64,000 nt of DNA from assembly GCF_014656195.1 (NCBI RefSeq), contig NZ_BNBY01000003.1, forward strand, positions 211,836 to 275,835, written 5' to 3'. This DNA comes from Kitasatospora xanthocidica. GTDB taxonomy: Bacteria > Actinomycetota > Actinomycetes > Streptomycetales > Streptomycetaceae. Under the pieces are notes generated by a model. That model saw only the letters and a list, made by a program, of their open reading frames with translations, was not told the origin of the DNA and made no database searches. The position numbers were made by a program, and so were the translations under genes. This document shows, piece by piece, positions 35,035-44,347 of the stretch (its first letter is position 1; every line of letters begins with the position of its first letter).

Positions 35035-35873
35035 GGGCCACAGCTCCGGCAGTCCTCGGGCACACCGACCACGACCAGCCGGCCGTCGGCGGTGCGCAGC
35101 ACCTCGACGGGTGCGCCGTAGAGGCGGGTGAGGGTCTCGGAGGTGATCACCTCCGCCGGCGGACCGGCGACGGCCCGGCCCTGGGCCAGGTACACGACCC
35201 GGTCGAGGTGGTGCAGGATCGGGTTGACGTCGTGGGCGACCATGACGACGGCCACCCCGTCCTCGCGGCAGATCCGGCCGAGCAGCGCGGCGATCGCGCT
35301 CTGGTTGGGCAGGTCGAGGCTGTCCAGGGGTTCGTCCAGGAGCAGCAGGCGGGGGCGGGTGACCAGGGCCTGGGCGAGCAGCAGGCGCTGCTGCTCGCCC
35401 CCGGAGCACCGGCCGATCGGCCGGTGCGCGTAGCCGGTGGCGCCGACCGACTCGATGACCTCGTCCACGCGCCGGCGTTCGGCCCGACGGCGGGCGCGGT
35501 GCACGCCGGGGATCGGGAGGCCCCAGCGGTGCCCGTCCAGTCCGAGGCGGACCACGTCGATGCCCCGGATGCGCACCGCGGCGTCGAAGCTGCGGCGCTG
35601 CGGCAGGTAGCCGACGTCGGTACGGGCCGGGACGCGGATGGTGCCGGCCGCGCTGGGCACGGCGCCGAGCAGCGTCTTGACCAGGGTGGACTTGCCGACC
35701 CCGTTGGGGCCGAGGACGGCGGTGAACTCCCCGGCCCCGACGGTGAGATCGACGTCCGACCAGAGCGTCCGGCCGCCCGTCCGCACGGCCGCGCCGCGCA
35801 GCTCCAGGACCGGAGCGGGGACGGGGGCCGGTGGCTCGGTGACCGTGGCGTGGTCGATCGGCGCGGTGGTCAC
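35025..35873 (-). CDS. Metal ABC transporter ATP-binding protein (ZnuC-like)
   Basis: 282 residues. Walker A GPNGVGKSTLVKTLL, a Q-loop in VGYLPQRRSFD, signature CSGGEQQRLLLAQAL (Cys for the usual Leu), Walker B LLLLDEPLDSLD and H-loop VMVAHDVN. The protein ends R-S-C-G-P-C-C, a Cys-rich tail that could sense or bind metal. GTG 35873 overlaps the end of the binding-protein gene (GTGA). Energises the two-permease zinc or manganese importer. Confidence 0.9.
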   Translation of the reverse strand: MTTAPIDHATVTEPPAPVPAPVLELRGAAVRTGGRTLWSDVDLTVGAGEFTAVLGPNGVGKSTLVKTLLGAVPSAAGTIRVPARTDVGYLPQRRSFDAAVRIRGIDVVRLGLDGHRWGLPIPGVHRARRRAERRRVDEVIESVGATGYAHRPIGRCSGGEQQRLLLAQALVTRPRLLLLDEPLDSLDLPNQSAIAALLGRICREDGVAVVMVAHDVNPILHHLDRVVYLAQGRAVAGPPAEVITSETLTRLYGAPVEVLRTADGRLVVVGVPEDCRSCGPCC

Positions 35874-36832
35874 TTGCCGGTCGCCTGCTTCAACGCGGCG
35901 GCTATGCCCTGGAGTTCGGCGGTCTGCCAGTCCTGGAAGGCGGCGCCGGCGGGGGTCGGGGTCTCGGTGACGGTGGCGACCGGGATGCCCTGGGCCTTGG
36001 CGGCCTCGACCTGGGCCTTGATGTCCGGGGTGTCGTTCTGGCTGTTGTAGACGTAGACCTTGATCTGCTTGCTCCTGATCTGCTCGTCGGCGGTCGCCTT
36101 GTCGGCGGCGGTCGGGTCGGTGCCCTCGCTGACGGCGTCGAGCAGTTTCTCGGGGGTGAGCAGCTTGAGGCCGAGGCCCTCGGCGAGCGGGGTGACGATC
36201 GACTCGGAGGCACCGATCTGGGTGCCGGCGTAGCTGGCCTTGATCTGGGCGATCAGCTGGTCGTACGGCGCGAGGGTCTTGCCGAGCAGGTCGGCCTTGC
36301 GCTGGTCGAAGTAGGCGGCGTCGGCCGGGTCGAGCTTCTTGTAGTCGGCGGTGATCTGGTCGACGACCTTGTGGACGCTCTCCGGGGAGTACCACTGGTG
36401 CGGGTTGTCGCCCTCCTTGAGGCCGAGCAGGTCGCCGGCCTTGAGCGCGGTGCGGCCGGCGGCCGGGTTGGCGGCTATCAGCTTGTCCGACCAGGCGTCG
36501 TAGCCGATGCCGTTGGTGATGACGTACTGGGCGGCGGCGACGGTGCGACCGTCGGCGGCGGTGGGTTCGTAGTCGTGCGGGTCGGCGTCGGGGCTGCTGA
36601 TGATGTCGGTCACCTTGGCGTGGTCACCGCCGAGTTGGCCGGCCAGCGAGCCCCAGAAGTTCTCGGCGGCGGCGACCTGGATGACCTTGCCGGAGCCACC
36701 GGCAGCGGCTGCCGCGGTCCCCTCCGAGGAGGCGTTCTTGGCCGGTGCGGTCGAGCAGGCGCTGACGGCGGCGAGCGTGGCGACCGCGACGGCGGCGAGT
36801 CTGAGCAGGCGGCGGGAAGCGGGGGAAGGCAT
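35870..36832 (-). CDS. Metal ABC transporter substrate-binding lipoprotein (ZnuA-like)
   Basis: 320 residues. Lipoprotein signal peptide with the box V-S-A-C at about residue 27. Cluster A-1 metal-binding protein: VAAENFWGSLAGQLGGDHAK, the first His in DADPHDYEPTAAD, the second in GDNPHQWYSPESVHK, and the Glu in QIGASESIVTPLAEGL, then the C-terminal VYVYNSQNDTPD. A His-rich loop typical of ZnuA is missing, so Zn versus Mn is not settled by the protein itself, but two Zur boxes in front argue for zinc. ATG 36832, with GAGG eight bases upstream. First gene of the znu operon. Confidence 0.92.
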   Translation of the reverse strand: MPSPASRRLLRLAAVAVATLAAVSACSTAPAKNASSEGTAAAAAGGSGKVIQVAAAENFWGSLAGQLGGDHAKVTDIISSPDADPHDYEPTAADGRTVAAAQYVITNGIGYDAWSDKLIAANPAAGRTALKAGDLLGLKEGDNPHQWYSPESVHKVVDQITADYKKLDPADAAYFDQRKADLLGKTLAPYDQLIAQIKASYAGTQIGASESIVTPLAEGLGLKLLTPEKLLDAVSEGTDPTAADKATADEQIRSKQIKVYVYNSQNDTPDIKAQVEAAKAQGIPVATVTETPTPAGAAFQDWQTAELQGIAAALKQATGK

Positions 36833-36881
36833 GACGAACACCTCGTGGTTCGGGACGGGCGGGCTACGGGAGCAGCCTAGA

Positions 36882-36896
36882 TGGAAACGATTTTCA
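36882..36896 (-). promoter_or_regulatory. Zur box proximal to znuA-like gene
   Basis: TGGAAACGATTTTCA, 50 bases upstream of the binding-protein start, fits the Zur consensus with intact TTTTCA arm. Confidence 0.85.
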
Positions 36897-36921
36897 TCCT
36901 CAAGCCCTGGTGGCGACGATA

Positions 36922-36936
36922 TGAAAATCATTGCCA
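36922..36936 (-). promoter_or_regulatory. Zur box distal to znuA-like gene
   Basis: TGAAAATCATTGCCA (TGGCAATGATTTTCA on the minus strand) lies 40 bases, about four helical turns, from the proximal box. The two boxes could bind Zur cooperatively and set graded repression. Confidence 0.85.
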
Positions 36937-37396
36937 AACCTTGACGAGCCCGCGGCCCGGGAGCCACCGGTAGGCGGCCGGCCGCAAGGGCCGCGACCCC
37001 GCCCACGCCCCCGCCCGCGCCGGCACGCCCCGCGCTCTGGACACCGGAGGCCAACCCGCTTCACCCGTTGGGCAATTCATGGGCAAAGCCCGGTAAAGCC
37101 TGCGAACGGCACCTTGAGCGCGTCGACAACCCGTCAGTAACGTCATGGGCACGCCGCGCGACAGGAACTGTCGGCGGTGCGGCCTTCGGCATCCCCTCAG
37201 CTGTCATGCCCCTGGCATTCCGCTTCCACCGGGGATCCCCCGCATCCCGTACAGCGCAGGCACCAGCCGGTCCACGGCCATCCGCCGGGACCGGCCCGCA
37301 CATGCCGTGATCCGTCAGCACGGGCCCGAGCCCGTCCCGGCGAGCACCCCCATTGCCGGCACCGGCCGCGCCCTCACCCCCACGGAGGGTCGAACC
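36937..37396. other. Long upstream region of S53 protease gene
   Basis: 460 bases between the distal Zur box and the protease TTG. It contains in-frame extension possible from 37145, but no ribosome site there; base composition is mixed. No RNA gene, repeat or clear promoter was identified. GGAGGG at 37384-37389 is the protease ribosome site. Confidence 0.35.
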
Positions 37397-39406
37397 TTGC
37401 GCTTCCACACCCCCGGCAGGCCGCGCCTGCCCAGAACCCGCAAGCTCCTCGCCGTCCTGCCCGCCCTGGCCATGGCCGCCACCGGCCTGCTCGCGGCCAC
37501 CGGCCCCACCGCGACCGCCGCGACCGCCGCGACCGCCGCCAGCGCGCCGCACGCCGGCGTCGCCACCAAGCGGCTGTGCGCCGCCCCCAGCCACCCCGGC
37601 CAGATGGCCTGCCTCGCGCTCGCCCGTACCGACATCGCCCAACAGGCCACCCTGGCACCGGACATCACACCCTCCGGCTACGGCCCCAGCGACCTCGCCG
37701 CCGCGTACAACCTCCCCGTCTCGGCCGGCTCCGGCGCCACCGTCGCCATCGTCGACGCCCAGGACGACCCCAACGCGGAGTCCGACCTCGCCGCCTACCG
37801 CTCCCAGTACGGCCTGCCCGCCTGCACCACCGCCAACGGCTGCTTCAAGAAGGTCGACCAGCGCGGCGGCAGCACCTACCCGAGCGCCGACAGCGGTTGG
37901 GCCGGGGAGATCTCGCTCGACGTCGACATGGTCAGCGCCGTCTGCCCCAACTGCCACATCCTGCTGGTCGAGTCCGACGACGCCTCCATGGACAACCTGG
38001 GCGCCGCCGTCAACACCGCCGTCTCGCTGGGCGCCAAGTACGTCTCCAACAGCTACGGCGGCTCCGAGGACTCCACCGACCCGACCTCGGACGCCAGTTA
38101 CTTCAACCACCCCGGCGTCGCCATCACCGTCTCCTCCGGCGACTCCGGCTACGGCGTCGAGTACCCGGCCGCCTCCCAGTACGTCACCGCCGTCGGCGGC
38201 ACCAGCCTCAACCGCGCCTCCACCAGCCGTGGTTGGAGCGAGAAGGTCTGGGGCACCAGCGCCGGCGGCAACGGTGCGGGCTCCGGCTGCTCCGCCTACG
38301 ACCCCAAGCCCGGCTGGCAGCACGACACCGGCTGCGCCAAGCGCACCGTCGCCGACGTCTCCGCCGTCGCCGACCCGGCCACCGGCGTCGCCGTCTACCA
38401 GACCTACGGCGGCTCCGGCTGGAACGTCTACGGCGGCACCAGCGCCTCCTCCCCGATCATCGCCGCGGTCTACGCCCTCGCCGGCACCCCGGCCGCCGGC
38501 ACCACCCCGGCCTCCTACCCGTACGCCCACACCGGCTCGCTCTACGACGTGACCAGCGGCGCCAACGGCAGCTGCTCCCCCTCCTACCTGTGCACCGCCG
38601 GCGCCGGCTACGACGGCCCGACCGGCCTCGGCACCCCCAACGGCACCGCCGCCTTCACCTCCGGCACCACCGGCGGGAACACCGTCACCGTCACCAACCC
38701 GGGCAACCAGACCACCGCCCAGGGCTCCTCGGTCAGCCTGCAGATCCACGCCACCGACTCGGCCACCGGCCAGACCCTCAGCTACGGCGCCAGCGGCCTG
38801 CCGGCCGGCCTGTCCATCAACTCCGCCACCGGCCTGATCACCGGCACCGCGACCACCGCGGGCAACTCCACCACGACGGTGACCGCCACCGACTCCACCG
38901 GCGCCAGCGGCTCCACCACCTTCGGCTGGACCGTCACCGGCACCGGCGGCGGCTGCACCGGCACCCAACTCCTCGGCAACCCCGGCTTCGAGACCGGCAG
39001 CGCCTCACCCTGGACCGCGAGCAGCGGCGTCATCGACAACTCCACCGGCGAGCCCGCCCACGGCGGCAGCTGGAAGGCCTGGCTGAACGGCTACGGCTCC
39101 ACCCACACCGACACGCTCAGCCAGTCCGTCACCGTCCCGGCCGGCTGCAAGGCCACCCTCAGCTTCTACCTGCACATCGACACGGCCGAGTCCGGCTCCA
39201 CCGCCTACGACAAGCTGACCGTCCAGGCCGGATCCACCACCCTGGCCACCTTCAGCAACGTCAACGCCGCCAACGGCTACACCCTGCGCAGCTACGACCT
39301 CTCCTCCTTCGCCGGCCAGGCCGTCACCGTCAAGTTCACCGGCACCGAGGACTCCTCCCTCCAGACCAGCTTCGTCCTCGACGACACCGCCCTCACCACC
39401 TCCTGA
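37397..39406 (+). CDS. Secreted S53 (sedolisin-type) peptidase with Ig-like and C-terminal module
   Basis: 669 residues. Signal peptide ([20 protein letters not shown]), then a catalytic domain without the long propeptide of classical sedolisins. The Glu and Asp of the S53 triad fit [11 protein letters not shown] (about 170-180), the oxyanion Asp [14 protein letters not shown], and the nucleophile G-G-T-S-A-S-S-P (about 345). A putative Ig domain ([20 protein letters not shown], about 455-475) and a C-terminal beta-sandwich ([20 protein letters not shown] onward) probably bind substrate. TTG 37397 chosen for GGAGGG seven bases upstream. Extracellular proteolysis at acid pH is the family role. 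Confidence 0.88.
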   Translation: MRFHTPGRPRLPRTRKLLAVLPALAMAATGLLAATGPTATAATAATAASAPHAGVATKRLCAAPSHPGQMACLALARTDIAQQATLAPDITPSGYGPSDLAAAYNLPVSAGSGATVAIVDAQDDPNAESDLAAYRSQYGLPACTTANGCFKKVDQRGGSTYPSADSGWAGEISLDVDMVSAVCPNCHILLVESDDASMDNLGAAVNTAVSLGAKYVSNSYGGSEDSTDPTSDASYFNHPGVAITVSSGDSGYGVEYPAASQYVTAVGGTSLNRASTSRGWSEKVWGTSAGGNGAGSGCSAYDPKPGWQHDTGCAKRTVADVSAVADPATGVAVYQTYGGSGWNVYGGTSASSPIIAAVYALAGTPAAGTTPASYPYAHTGSLYDVTSGANGSCSPSYLCTAGAGYDGPTGLGTPNGTAAFTSGTTGGNTVTVTNPGNQTTAQGSSVSLQIHATDSATGQTLSYGASGLPAGLSINSATGLITGTATTAGNSTTTVTATDSTGASGSTTFGWTVTGTGGGCTGTQLLGNPGFETGSASPWTASSGVIDNSTGEPAHGGSWKAWLNGYGSTHTDTLSQSVTVPAGCKATLSFYLHIDTAESGSTAYDKLTVQAGSTTLATFSNVNAANGYTLRSYDLSSFAGQAVTVKFTGTEDSSLQTSFVLDDTALTTS

Positions 39407-39417
39407 CCCCCACCCCA

Positions 39418-39453
39418 CCGGAGGGGCCGCGGCGTGCGCCGCGGCCCCTCCGG
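39418..39453. terminator. Bidirectional hairpin terminator, 16-bp stem
   Basis: CCGGAGGGGCCGCGGC (39418-39433), GTGC loop, perfect complement 39438-39453. Located between the convergent protease and esterase genes. Confidence 0.85.
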
Positions 39454-39463
39454 CAGACACGCC

Positions 39464-40408
39464 CTATCGGCGCGCCGCCCTCAGCAGTGCGCCGAGCTCG
39501 GTGTACATCTCGGTGACGGCGGCGTCGACCGCCGGGGAGTGGGTGTCGTAGTTGATGAAGCCGTGGATCAGTCCCGGGTACCGGTGCCTGCTGACCGGGA
39601 CGCCGGCGGCGGCCAGGGCGTCGGCGTAGGCCAGGCCCTCGTCGCGCAGCGGGTCGAGCTCCCCGCAGCCGACCACGGCCGGGGCCAGGCCGCGCAGGTC
39701 CTCGGCCAGCAGCGGGGAGGCCGGGGCCCGCTCGCCGGCGCCCGGGTCGTCGGCCAGGTAGAGCCGGATGTCGTTCTCGACCTCGTCGGTGGTCAGCAGG
39801 TAGCCGGTGGCGCACTCGGTCCTGGACGGGTAGTCGCGGCCGGTCCGCAGGTCCGTGATCGGGTACGCGAGCAGCTGCGCCGCCAGTGGCCGGTCCTCGT
39901 CCCGGAAGGCGAGTGCCACCGCGGCGGCCAGGTTGGCCCCGGCGCTGTCCCCGGCCAGGGCGAGCGGGCCGCCGCCGAAGTCCGCGGGGTGGTCGCCGAC
40001 TTGGCGGGCCACGGCGAGGCTGTCGTCGTAGGCGGCGGGGAAGGGGTGCTCGGGGGCGAGCCGGTAGCCCACGCTGACCACGACGGCGCCCAGGTCCCGG
40101 CAGAGCCGGCGGCAGACCCCGTCGTGGGTGTCGAGGTCGCCGACGATGAAGCCGCCGCCGTGGAAGAACACGACCGTCGGCGCCGCACCGGCCGCCTCGG
40201 GCCGGTAGATCCGCACCGGCACTCCGGCCAGCCGTTCGTCCCGCACCGAGGCGACGTCGAGGGGCGGGCTGGGCGCGACCGCCAGGGAGAGCATCCGGTT
40301 GCCCGCCCGCATCTCCTCCACGGTGGGCGCGGTGGCAGGCGGCGGCCCGGCCACTCCGAACCGGTTCATCAGTGCCGCGATCTGGGGATCGACGGGGCCG
40401 AGCGGCAT
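39464..40408 (-). CDS. Alpha/beta hydrolase fold-3 esterase (HSL family)
   Basis: 314 residues. HGGGF (VVFFHGGGFIVGD, oxyanion hole), nucleophile elbow G-D-S-A-G (ALAGDSAGANLAAAVA), Asp in GELDPLRDEGLAYA and His in GLIHGFINYD identify the hormone-sensitive-lipase-type carboxylesterases. Acts on short-chain esters; cytoplasmic, no signal peptide. ATG 40408 with AAGGA upstream. Not linked to neighbours. Confidence 0.92.
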   Translation of the reverse strand: MPLGPVDPQIAALMNRFGVAGPPPATAPTVEEMRAGNRMLSLAVAPSPPLDVASVRDERLAGVPVRIYRPEAAGAAPTVVFFHGGGFIVGDLDTHDGVCRRLCRDLGAVVVSVGYRLAPEHPFPAAYDDSLAVARQVGDHPADFGGGPLALAGDSAGANLAAAVALAFRDEDRPLAAQLLAYPITDLRTGRDYPSRTECATGYLLTTDEVENDIRLYLADDPGAGERAPASPLLAEDLRGLAPAVVGCGELDPLRDEGLAYADALAAAGVPVSRHRYPGLIHGFINYDTHSPAVDAAVTEMYTELGALLRAARR

Positions 40409-40550
40409 GTGCGGTCCTTCCGCTCGGGTGCCCGGGGCACGCCCGCGAATCTGCCGCTCCACCGTAAGGACGGACGCTCCGCCCCCACCCCTCGGACGAC
40501 CCGAGCGGGTGAAGCCGGCCTCGGGACGGCCACGGGTCAGATCGACGGGC

Positions 40551-41555
40551 TCAGAGCCAGTCGTTGCGGCGGAACGCCCGGAAGATGAACACGCAGACGG
40601 TGACGGTGAAGAGCAGCACCGCCGGGTACCCGAAGGTCCAGTGCAGCTCCGGCATGTAGTCGAAGTTCATGCCGTACACGCCCGCCACCATGGTGGGCAC
40701 CGCGGCCAGCGCCGCCCAGGCGCTGATCCTGCGCATGTCCGTGTTCTGCTGCATCGACAACCGCGCCATGCCGGCGTCCAGGATGCTGGACACCAGCTCG
40801 TCGAAGGCCAGGATCCGCTCCTTCGCCTGCGTGTGGTGGTCCGCGGCGTCCCGCAGGTAGGCGGCTATCGCGGCGGGGATCTGTGGCAGCGAACCGTCCG
40901 AGAGCCGCTGGAGCGGGAGTGTCAGCGGCGCGACGGCCCGCTTGAACTCCAGCAGTTCGCGCTTGAGCTGGTAGATCCGCGCGGAGTCGTCGGTCCGCTC
41001 GGCCGAGAACACCGCGGCCTCCAGCTCCTCCACGTCCCGTTCGAAGGAGTCCGCCGCCTCCAGGTAGCCGTCCACCACGTGGTCCGCCACCGCGTGAAGC
41101 ACCGCCGCCGGCCCCAGTGCCAGCAGCTCGGGCGTGGCCTCCAGGTCGCGCCGCACCCCGGTCAGGCCCTTGGCGCTGCCGTGCCGCACCACGATCGCGA
41201 ACCCCGGGCCCGCGAACACCATGATCTCCCCGGTGTCCACGATCTCGCTGGTCGCCGTCACCTTCTCGTGCTCGACGTACGTGATCGTCTTCAGCACCAG
41301 GAACAGCGTGTCCCCGTACCGCTCCAGCTTCGGCCGCTGGTGCGCGCGCACCGCGTCCTCCTCCGCCAGCGGGTGCAGCCCGAACGCCGCCGCTATCTCG
41401 GCGAACTGCTCCGCGGTCGGCTCGAACAGGCCGATCCACACGAACCGGCCGTCCTTCTCGCCGATCCGCTCCAGCACGTCCGACAGCTCGACCGGCCCCG
41501 GCAGCCGCCGGCCGTCCTCGTACAGCGCGCAGTCCACCACCGCTCGCGAGACCAT
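40551..41555 (-). CDS. corA: CorA-family magnesium/cobalt transporter
   Basis: 334 residues: an N-terminal soluble funnel domain and two C-terminal helices with the GMN selectivity motif (VYGMNFDYMPELHW) at the end of the first. Forms a pentameric Mg2+ channel. ATG 41555, with GGAGG ten bases upstream. Followed upstream on the same strand by a KimA-like permease; both concern major cations, but 105 bases separate them and joint control is not evident. Confidence 0.92.
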   Translation of the reverse strand: MVSRAVVDCALYEDGRRLPGPVELSDVLERIGEKDGRFVWIGLFEPTAEQFAEIAAAFGLHPLAEEDAVRAHQRPKLERYGDTLFLVLKTITYVEHEKVTATSEIVDTGEIMVFAGPGFAIVVRHGSAKGLTGVRRDLEATPELLALGPAAVLHAVADHVVDGYLEAADSFERDVEELEAAVFSAERTDDSARIYQLKRELLEFKRAVAPLTLPLQRLSDGSLPQIPAAIAAYLRDAADHHTQAKERILAFDELVSSILDAGMARLSMQQNTDMRRISAWAALAAVPTMVAGVYGMNFDYMPELHWTFGYPAVLLFTVTVCVFIFRAFRRNDWL

Positions 41556-41660
41556 CACCCACCACCCTCCGGAAACCCACCGTCGACGAGCCGCCAACCT
41601 ACCGGGTGCGCTCCGGACGGCCACACCCACCTGGGGGAACGGCGGGGCAGGGACCGCGGG

Positions 41661-43694
41661 TCAGATCCTCTCCGGCTCCGGGATGTCGCTCCCGGGCGTC
41701 GGCTCGCCGCGTCGGACCGCACCGGGTGCCCGGCGGGCCGGGTGGTCGGCCCGGGGGGCGGAGGACAGCTGCCACGGCACGCTGATCACCATCACGCCCG
41801 GTGTGAACAGCAGCCGGCTCTTCAGCCACAGCGCCGACTGGTTGTGCAGCAGCTGCTCCCACCAGTGCCCCACCACGTACTCCGGGATGAAGACCGCGAC
41901 CGCGTCACGCGGATTGCCCCTGCGGTACTCCCGTACGTAGTGGACCACCGGTTTGGTGATCTCCCGGTACGGCGAGTCCAGCACCTTCAGCGGGACGGCC
42001 ACCTCGAACTCCTCCCACCTCGCGGCCAGTTCCCGGGTGGCGTCGCGCTCCACCGAGACCGTGACGGCCTCCAGCGAGTCCGGCCGGAACGCCTGCGCGT
42101 AGCCCAGCGCCCGCAGCGTGGCCTTGTGCAGCTTGGACACCAGGACGATCCCGTGCACCTTCGACGGCCGCACCGTCTCCTCCCGGGGGTCGACGATCGC
42201 CAGCTCGTCCGAGACCGCGTCGTAGTGCCGGCGGATGCCCCGCATCATCAGCCAGAGCAGGACGGCCGCCACCACGGCCAGCCAGGCGCCCTGGGTGAAC
42301 TTGGTGATCAGCACGATGACCAGCACCAGTGCGGTGGTGACGGCGCCGACCCCGTTGATCACCCGGGAGCGCTGGGCGGCACCCCGCACCGCCGGGGCGG
42401 TCCGGGTGCGCAGGACGTCGTTCCAGTGCCGGACCATGCCGATCTGGGACAGCGTGAAGGAGGTGAAGACGCCCAGGATGTAGAGGTGGATCAGGCTGGT
42501 GACGTTCGCGTCGTAGAACCAGAGGAGGGCACCGGCCACCACGGCGAGCGCGATGATGCCGTTGGAGAAGGCCAGCCGGTCGCCGCGGGTGTGCATCTGC
42601 CGGGGCAGGTAGCGGTGCTCGGCCAGGATGGAGGCCAGCAGCGGGAAGCCGTTGAAGGCGGTGTTGGCCGCCAGGACCAGCACCAGCGCGGTGACCGCCT
42701 GGATGAAGTAGAACGGCAGGCTGTGGTCACCGCCGAGGAAGGTCGACGCCAGCTGCGCGATGACCGTCTGCTGGGTGTAGCCGTGACAGTCCCCGGAGAG
42801 CCCGACGAGCCGGCAGGCGTCGTCCACGTAGTGCACGTGCGTGGTCATCGCGAGCGCGGTGACGCCGGCGAACATCACGACCGCCGTCAGGCCCATGACG
42901 GCCATCGTGGTGGCGGCGTTCCTCGACTTGGGCTTCCGGAAGGCCGGGACGCCGTTGGAGATCGCCTCCACCCCGGTCAGCGCCGTACAGCCGGACGCGA
43001 ACGCCCGCAGGCCCAGCATCAGCAGCCCCAACCCGGCCAGGGTGCCCTTGCCGTCCTGGGCGCTGACGCCGAACGCGGCGCTGGGTGACTGCGGGTCGTC
43101 GCCGAAGACCACCCGCACCGCGCCGGTGACCACCATCAGCAGGATGCCGCCGATGAACAGGTACGTCGGCGCGGCGAAGGCCTTGCCGGACTCGCGGACG
43201 CCCCGCAGGTTCATCGCCGTCAGCAGGACGACGAAGCCGAGCGCCAATGCGACCCGGTAGTCGGCGAGGCCGTTGAACGCCGAGATGATGTTGTCGACCC
43301 CCGAGGCCACCGACACCGCGACCGTCATCACGTAGTCGACCAGCAGCGAGGCCGCCACCACCAGACCGGCGTTCGCCCCCAGGTTCGTCGACACCACCTC
43401 GTACGAGCCGCCGCCGCTCGGATAGGCGTGCACCACCTGCCGGTACGACAGGACCACGACGGCCATCAGCGCGATGACCGCCGCCCCGATCCACGGGGTC
43501 AGGTACAGGAACGCGGTGCCGCCGAGGGTGAGCACCAGCAGGATCTCGCCGGTCGCGTACGCCACCGAGGAGAGCGGGTCGGACGCGAAGATCGGCAGCG
43601 CCAGCCGCTTGGGCAGCAGCGTCTCACCCAGCTCCTCGCTGCGCATCGCCCGGCCGATCACGAGGCGCTTGAGCGCCTGGGGCAGGTTGAACAC
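41661..43694 (-). CDS. KimA/YdaO-like APC-family permease
   Basis: 677 residues with 12 helices and a soluble C-terminal domain of about 200 residues (VHGIVLVSKLHKATLRALGY, TVSVERDATRELAARWEEFE, VHYVREYRRGNPRDAVAVFI). The N-terminus LKRLVIGRAMRSEELGETLL, PIFASDPLSSVAYATGEILL and the loop FASGCTALTGVEAISNGVPA are those of the Bacillus potassium importer KimA and its relatives. In firmicutes this family is controlled by c-di-AMP through protein and riboswitch. No ydaO-type riboswitch was recognised upstream. The start is GTG 43694 without ribosome site; TACGCT nearby suggests a leaderless transcript. Substrate could be K+ or an amino acid. Confidence 0.8.
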   Translation of the reverse strand: MFNLPQALKRLVIGRAMRSEELGETLLPKRLALPIFASDPLSSVAYATGEILLVLTLGGTAFLYLTPWIGAAVIALMAVVVLSYRQVVHAYPSGGGSYEVVSTNLGANAGLVVAASLLVDYVMTVAVSVASGVDNIISAFNGLADYRVALALGFVVLLTAMNLRGVRESGKAFAAPTYLFIGGILLMVVTGAVRVVFGDDPQSPSAAFGVSAQDGKGTLAGLGLLMLGLRAFASGCTALTGVEAISNGVPAFRKPKSRNAATTMAVMGLTAVVMFAGVTALAMTTHVHYVDDACRLVGLSGDCHGYTQQTVIAQLASTFLGGDHSLPFYFIQAVTALVLVLAANTAFNGFPLLASILAEHRYLPRQMHTRGDRLAFSNGIIALAVVAGALLWFYDANVTSLIHLYILGVFTSFTLSQIGMVRHWNDVLRTRTAPAVRGAAQRSRVINGVGAVTTALVLVIVLITKFTQGAWLAVVAAVLLWLMMRGIRRHYDAVSDELAIVDPREETVRPSKVHGIVLVSKLHKATLRALGYAQAFRPDSLEAVTVSVERDATRELAARWEEFEVAVPLKVLDSPYREITKPVVHYVREYRRGNPRDAVAVFIPEYVVGHWWEQLLHNQSALWLKSRLLFTPGVMVISVPWQLSSAPRADHPARRAPGAVRRGEPTPGSDIPEPERI

Positions 43695-43880
43695 AGTTGC
43701 GAGCGTAGGTGGCCGCAGTGCCGCGACGGCGCCTGTCAGCGGCGTGCGTAGGCCGTTCGAGGTGGGAACGGGCAGGTCGGCTCCCGACTCCGCCGGGGCT
43801 GCCCGCCGTGCACGGCCGGGTGCCCGGGGCTACCGTCGACAGCAGGTCAACGACCCTTCTCCCTCAGTCAGGAGGACCCC

Positions 43881-44177
43881 GTGGCAGCTGACGCTGTGCA
43901 GGTGGCACCCGATGTGTACAAGGTCATCTTCGAGAACGACCGGGTACGTCTGCTCGAGGCCCGGCTTCAGCCCGGTACGACGACAGCCATGCACCACCAC
44001 CGGGACAACCTCGTCTACAACCTCGCGGACGGGCAGGCGGCCTTCACCGACGAGTCCGGTGAAACCGTCGAGGTCCCGCTCGTGGCCGGCGAGACGATGT
44101 GGTTCCCGGCCGTGGACCACTCCACGCACAACACCGGAAGCACCGAGGTCCGCTCGCTCCTGTTCGAGCTGAAGTAG
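43881..44177 (+). CDS. Small cupin-domain protein
   Basis: 98 residues, one cupin barrel: TTAMHHHRDNLVYNL gives a H-x-H pair and conserved Asp, and TMWFPAVDHSTHNTGSTEVR the second-motif His. A metal-binding monodomain cupin; substrate unknown. GTG 43881 with AGGAGG upstream. The end of the gene lies in a 9-bp repeat (CTGAAGTAG type). The DUF2182 gene follows after 170 bases that include a second 9-bp repeat. Confidence 0.82.
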   Translation: MAADAVQVAPDVYKVIFENDRVRLLEARLQPGTTTAMHHHRDNLVYNLADGQAAFTDESGETVEVPLVAGETMWFPAVDHSTHNTGSTEVRSLLFELK

Positions 44178-44232
44178 CTGAAGTATCTGAAGGAGCGGCA
44201 CCGGCGGCACCGGCGGCACCGGCGGCACCGGC
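44169..44232 (+). repeat. Two adjacent 9-bp tandem repeats
   Basis: CTGAAGTAG, CTGAAGTAT, CTGAAGGAG (44169-44195) are followed at once by four exact copies of GGCACCGGC (44197-44232). The first array includes the cupin stop codon. Both arrays lie in the short gap before the DUF2182 gene and may vary in copy number between strains. Confidence 0.85.
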
Positions 44233-44347
44233 CGGCTCCACCCGCGAGGACCCGGAACGACGGGCCGTGCCCCGGCGCCGCCCCGTCCTCCGGGTTTTGC
44301 CGGCGGCGCAGGTGTGCTGTCCTGGAAGGACCAGGCAGGAGATCAGC

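Noticed and set aside
35870..37054. Longer start for the znuA-like protein (394 residues)
   Set aside because: The extension would read through both Zur boxes and lacks a signal peptide; ATG 36832 has a ribosome site and gives a proper lipoprotein signal.
37061..38968. 635-residue minus-strand frame, Gly/Ala/Val-rich
   Set aside because: It is the antisense shadow of the S53 protease gene; composition is GGAGAGG-like and it has no domain signature.
43695..43880. Possible c-di-AMP (ydaO) riboswitch upstream of the KimA-like gene
   Set aside because: I looked for the conserved riboswitch core in the 186 bases upstream and did not recognise it; the start also looks leaderless.
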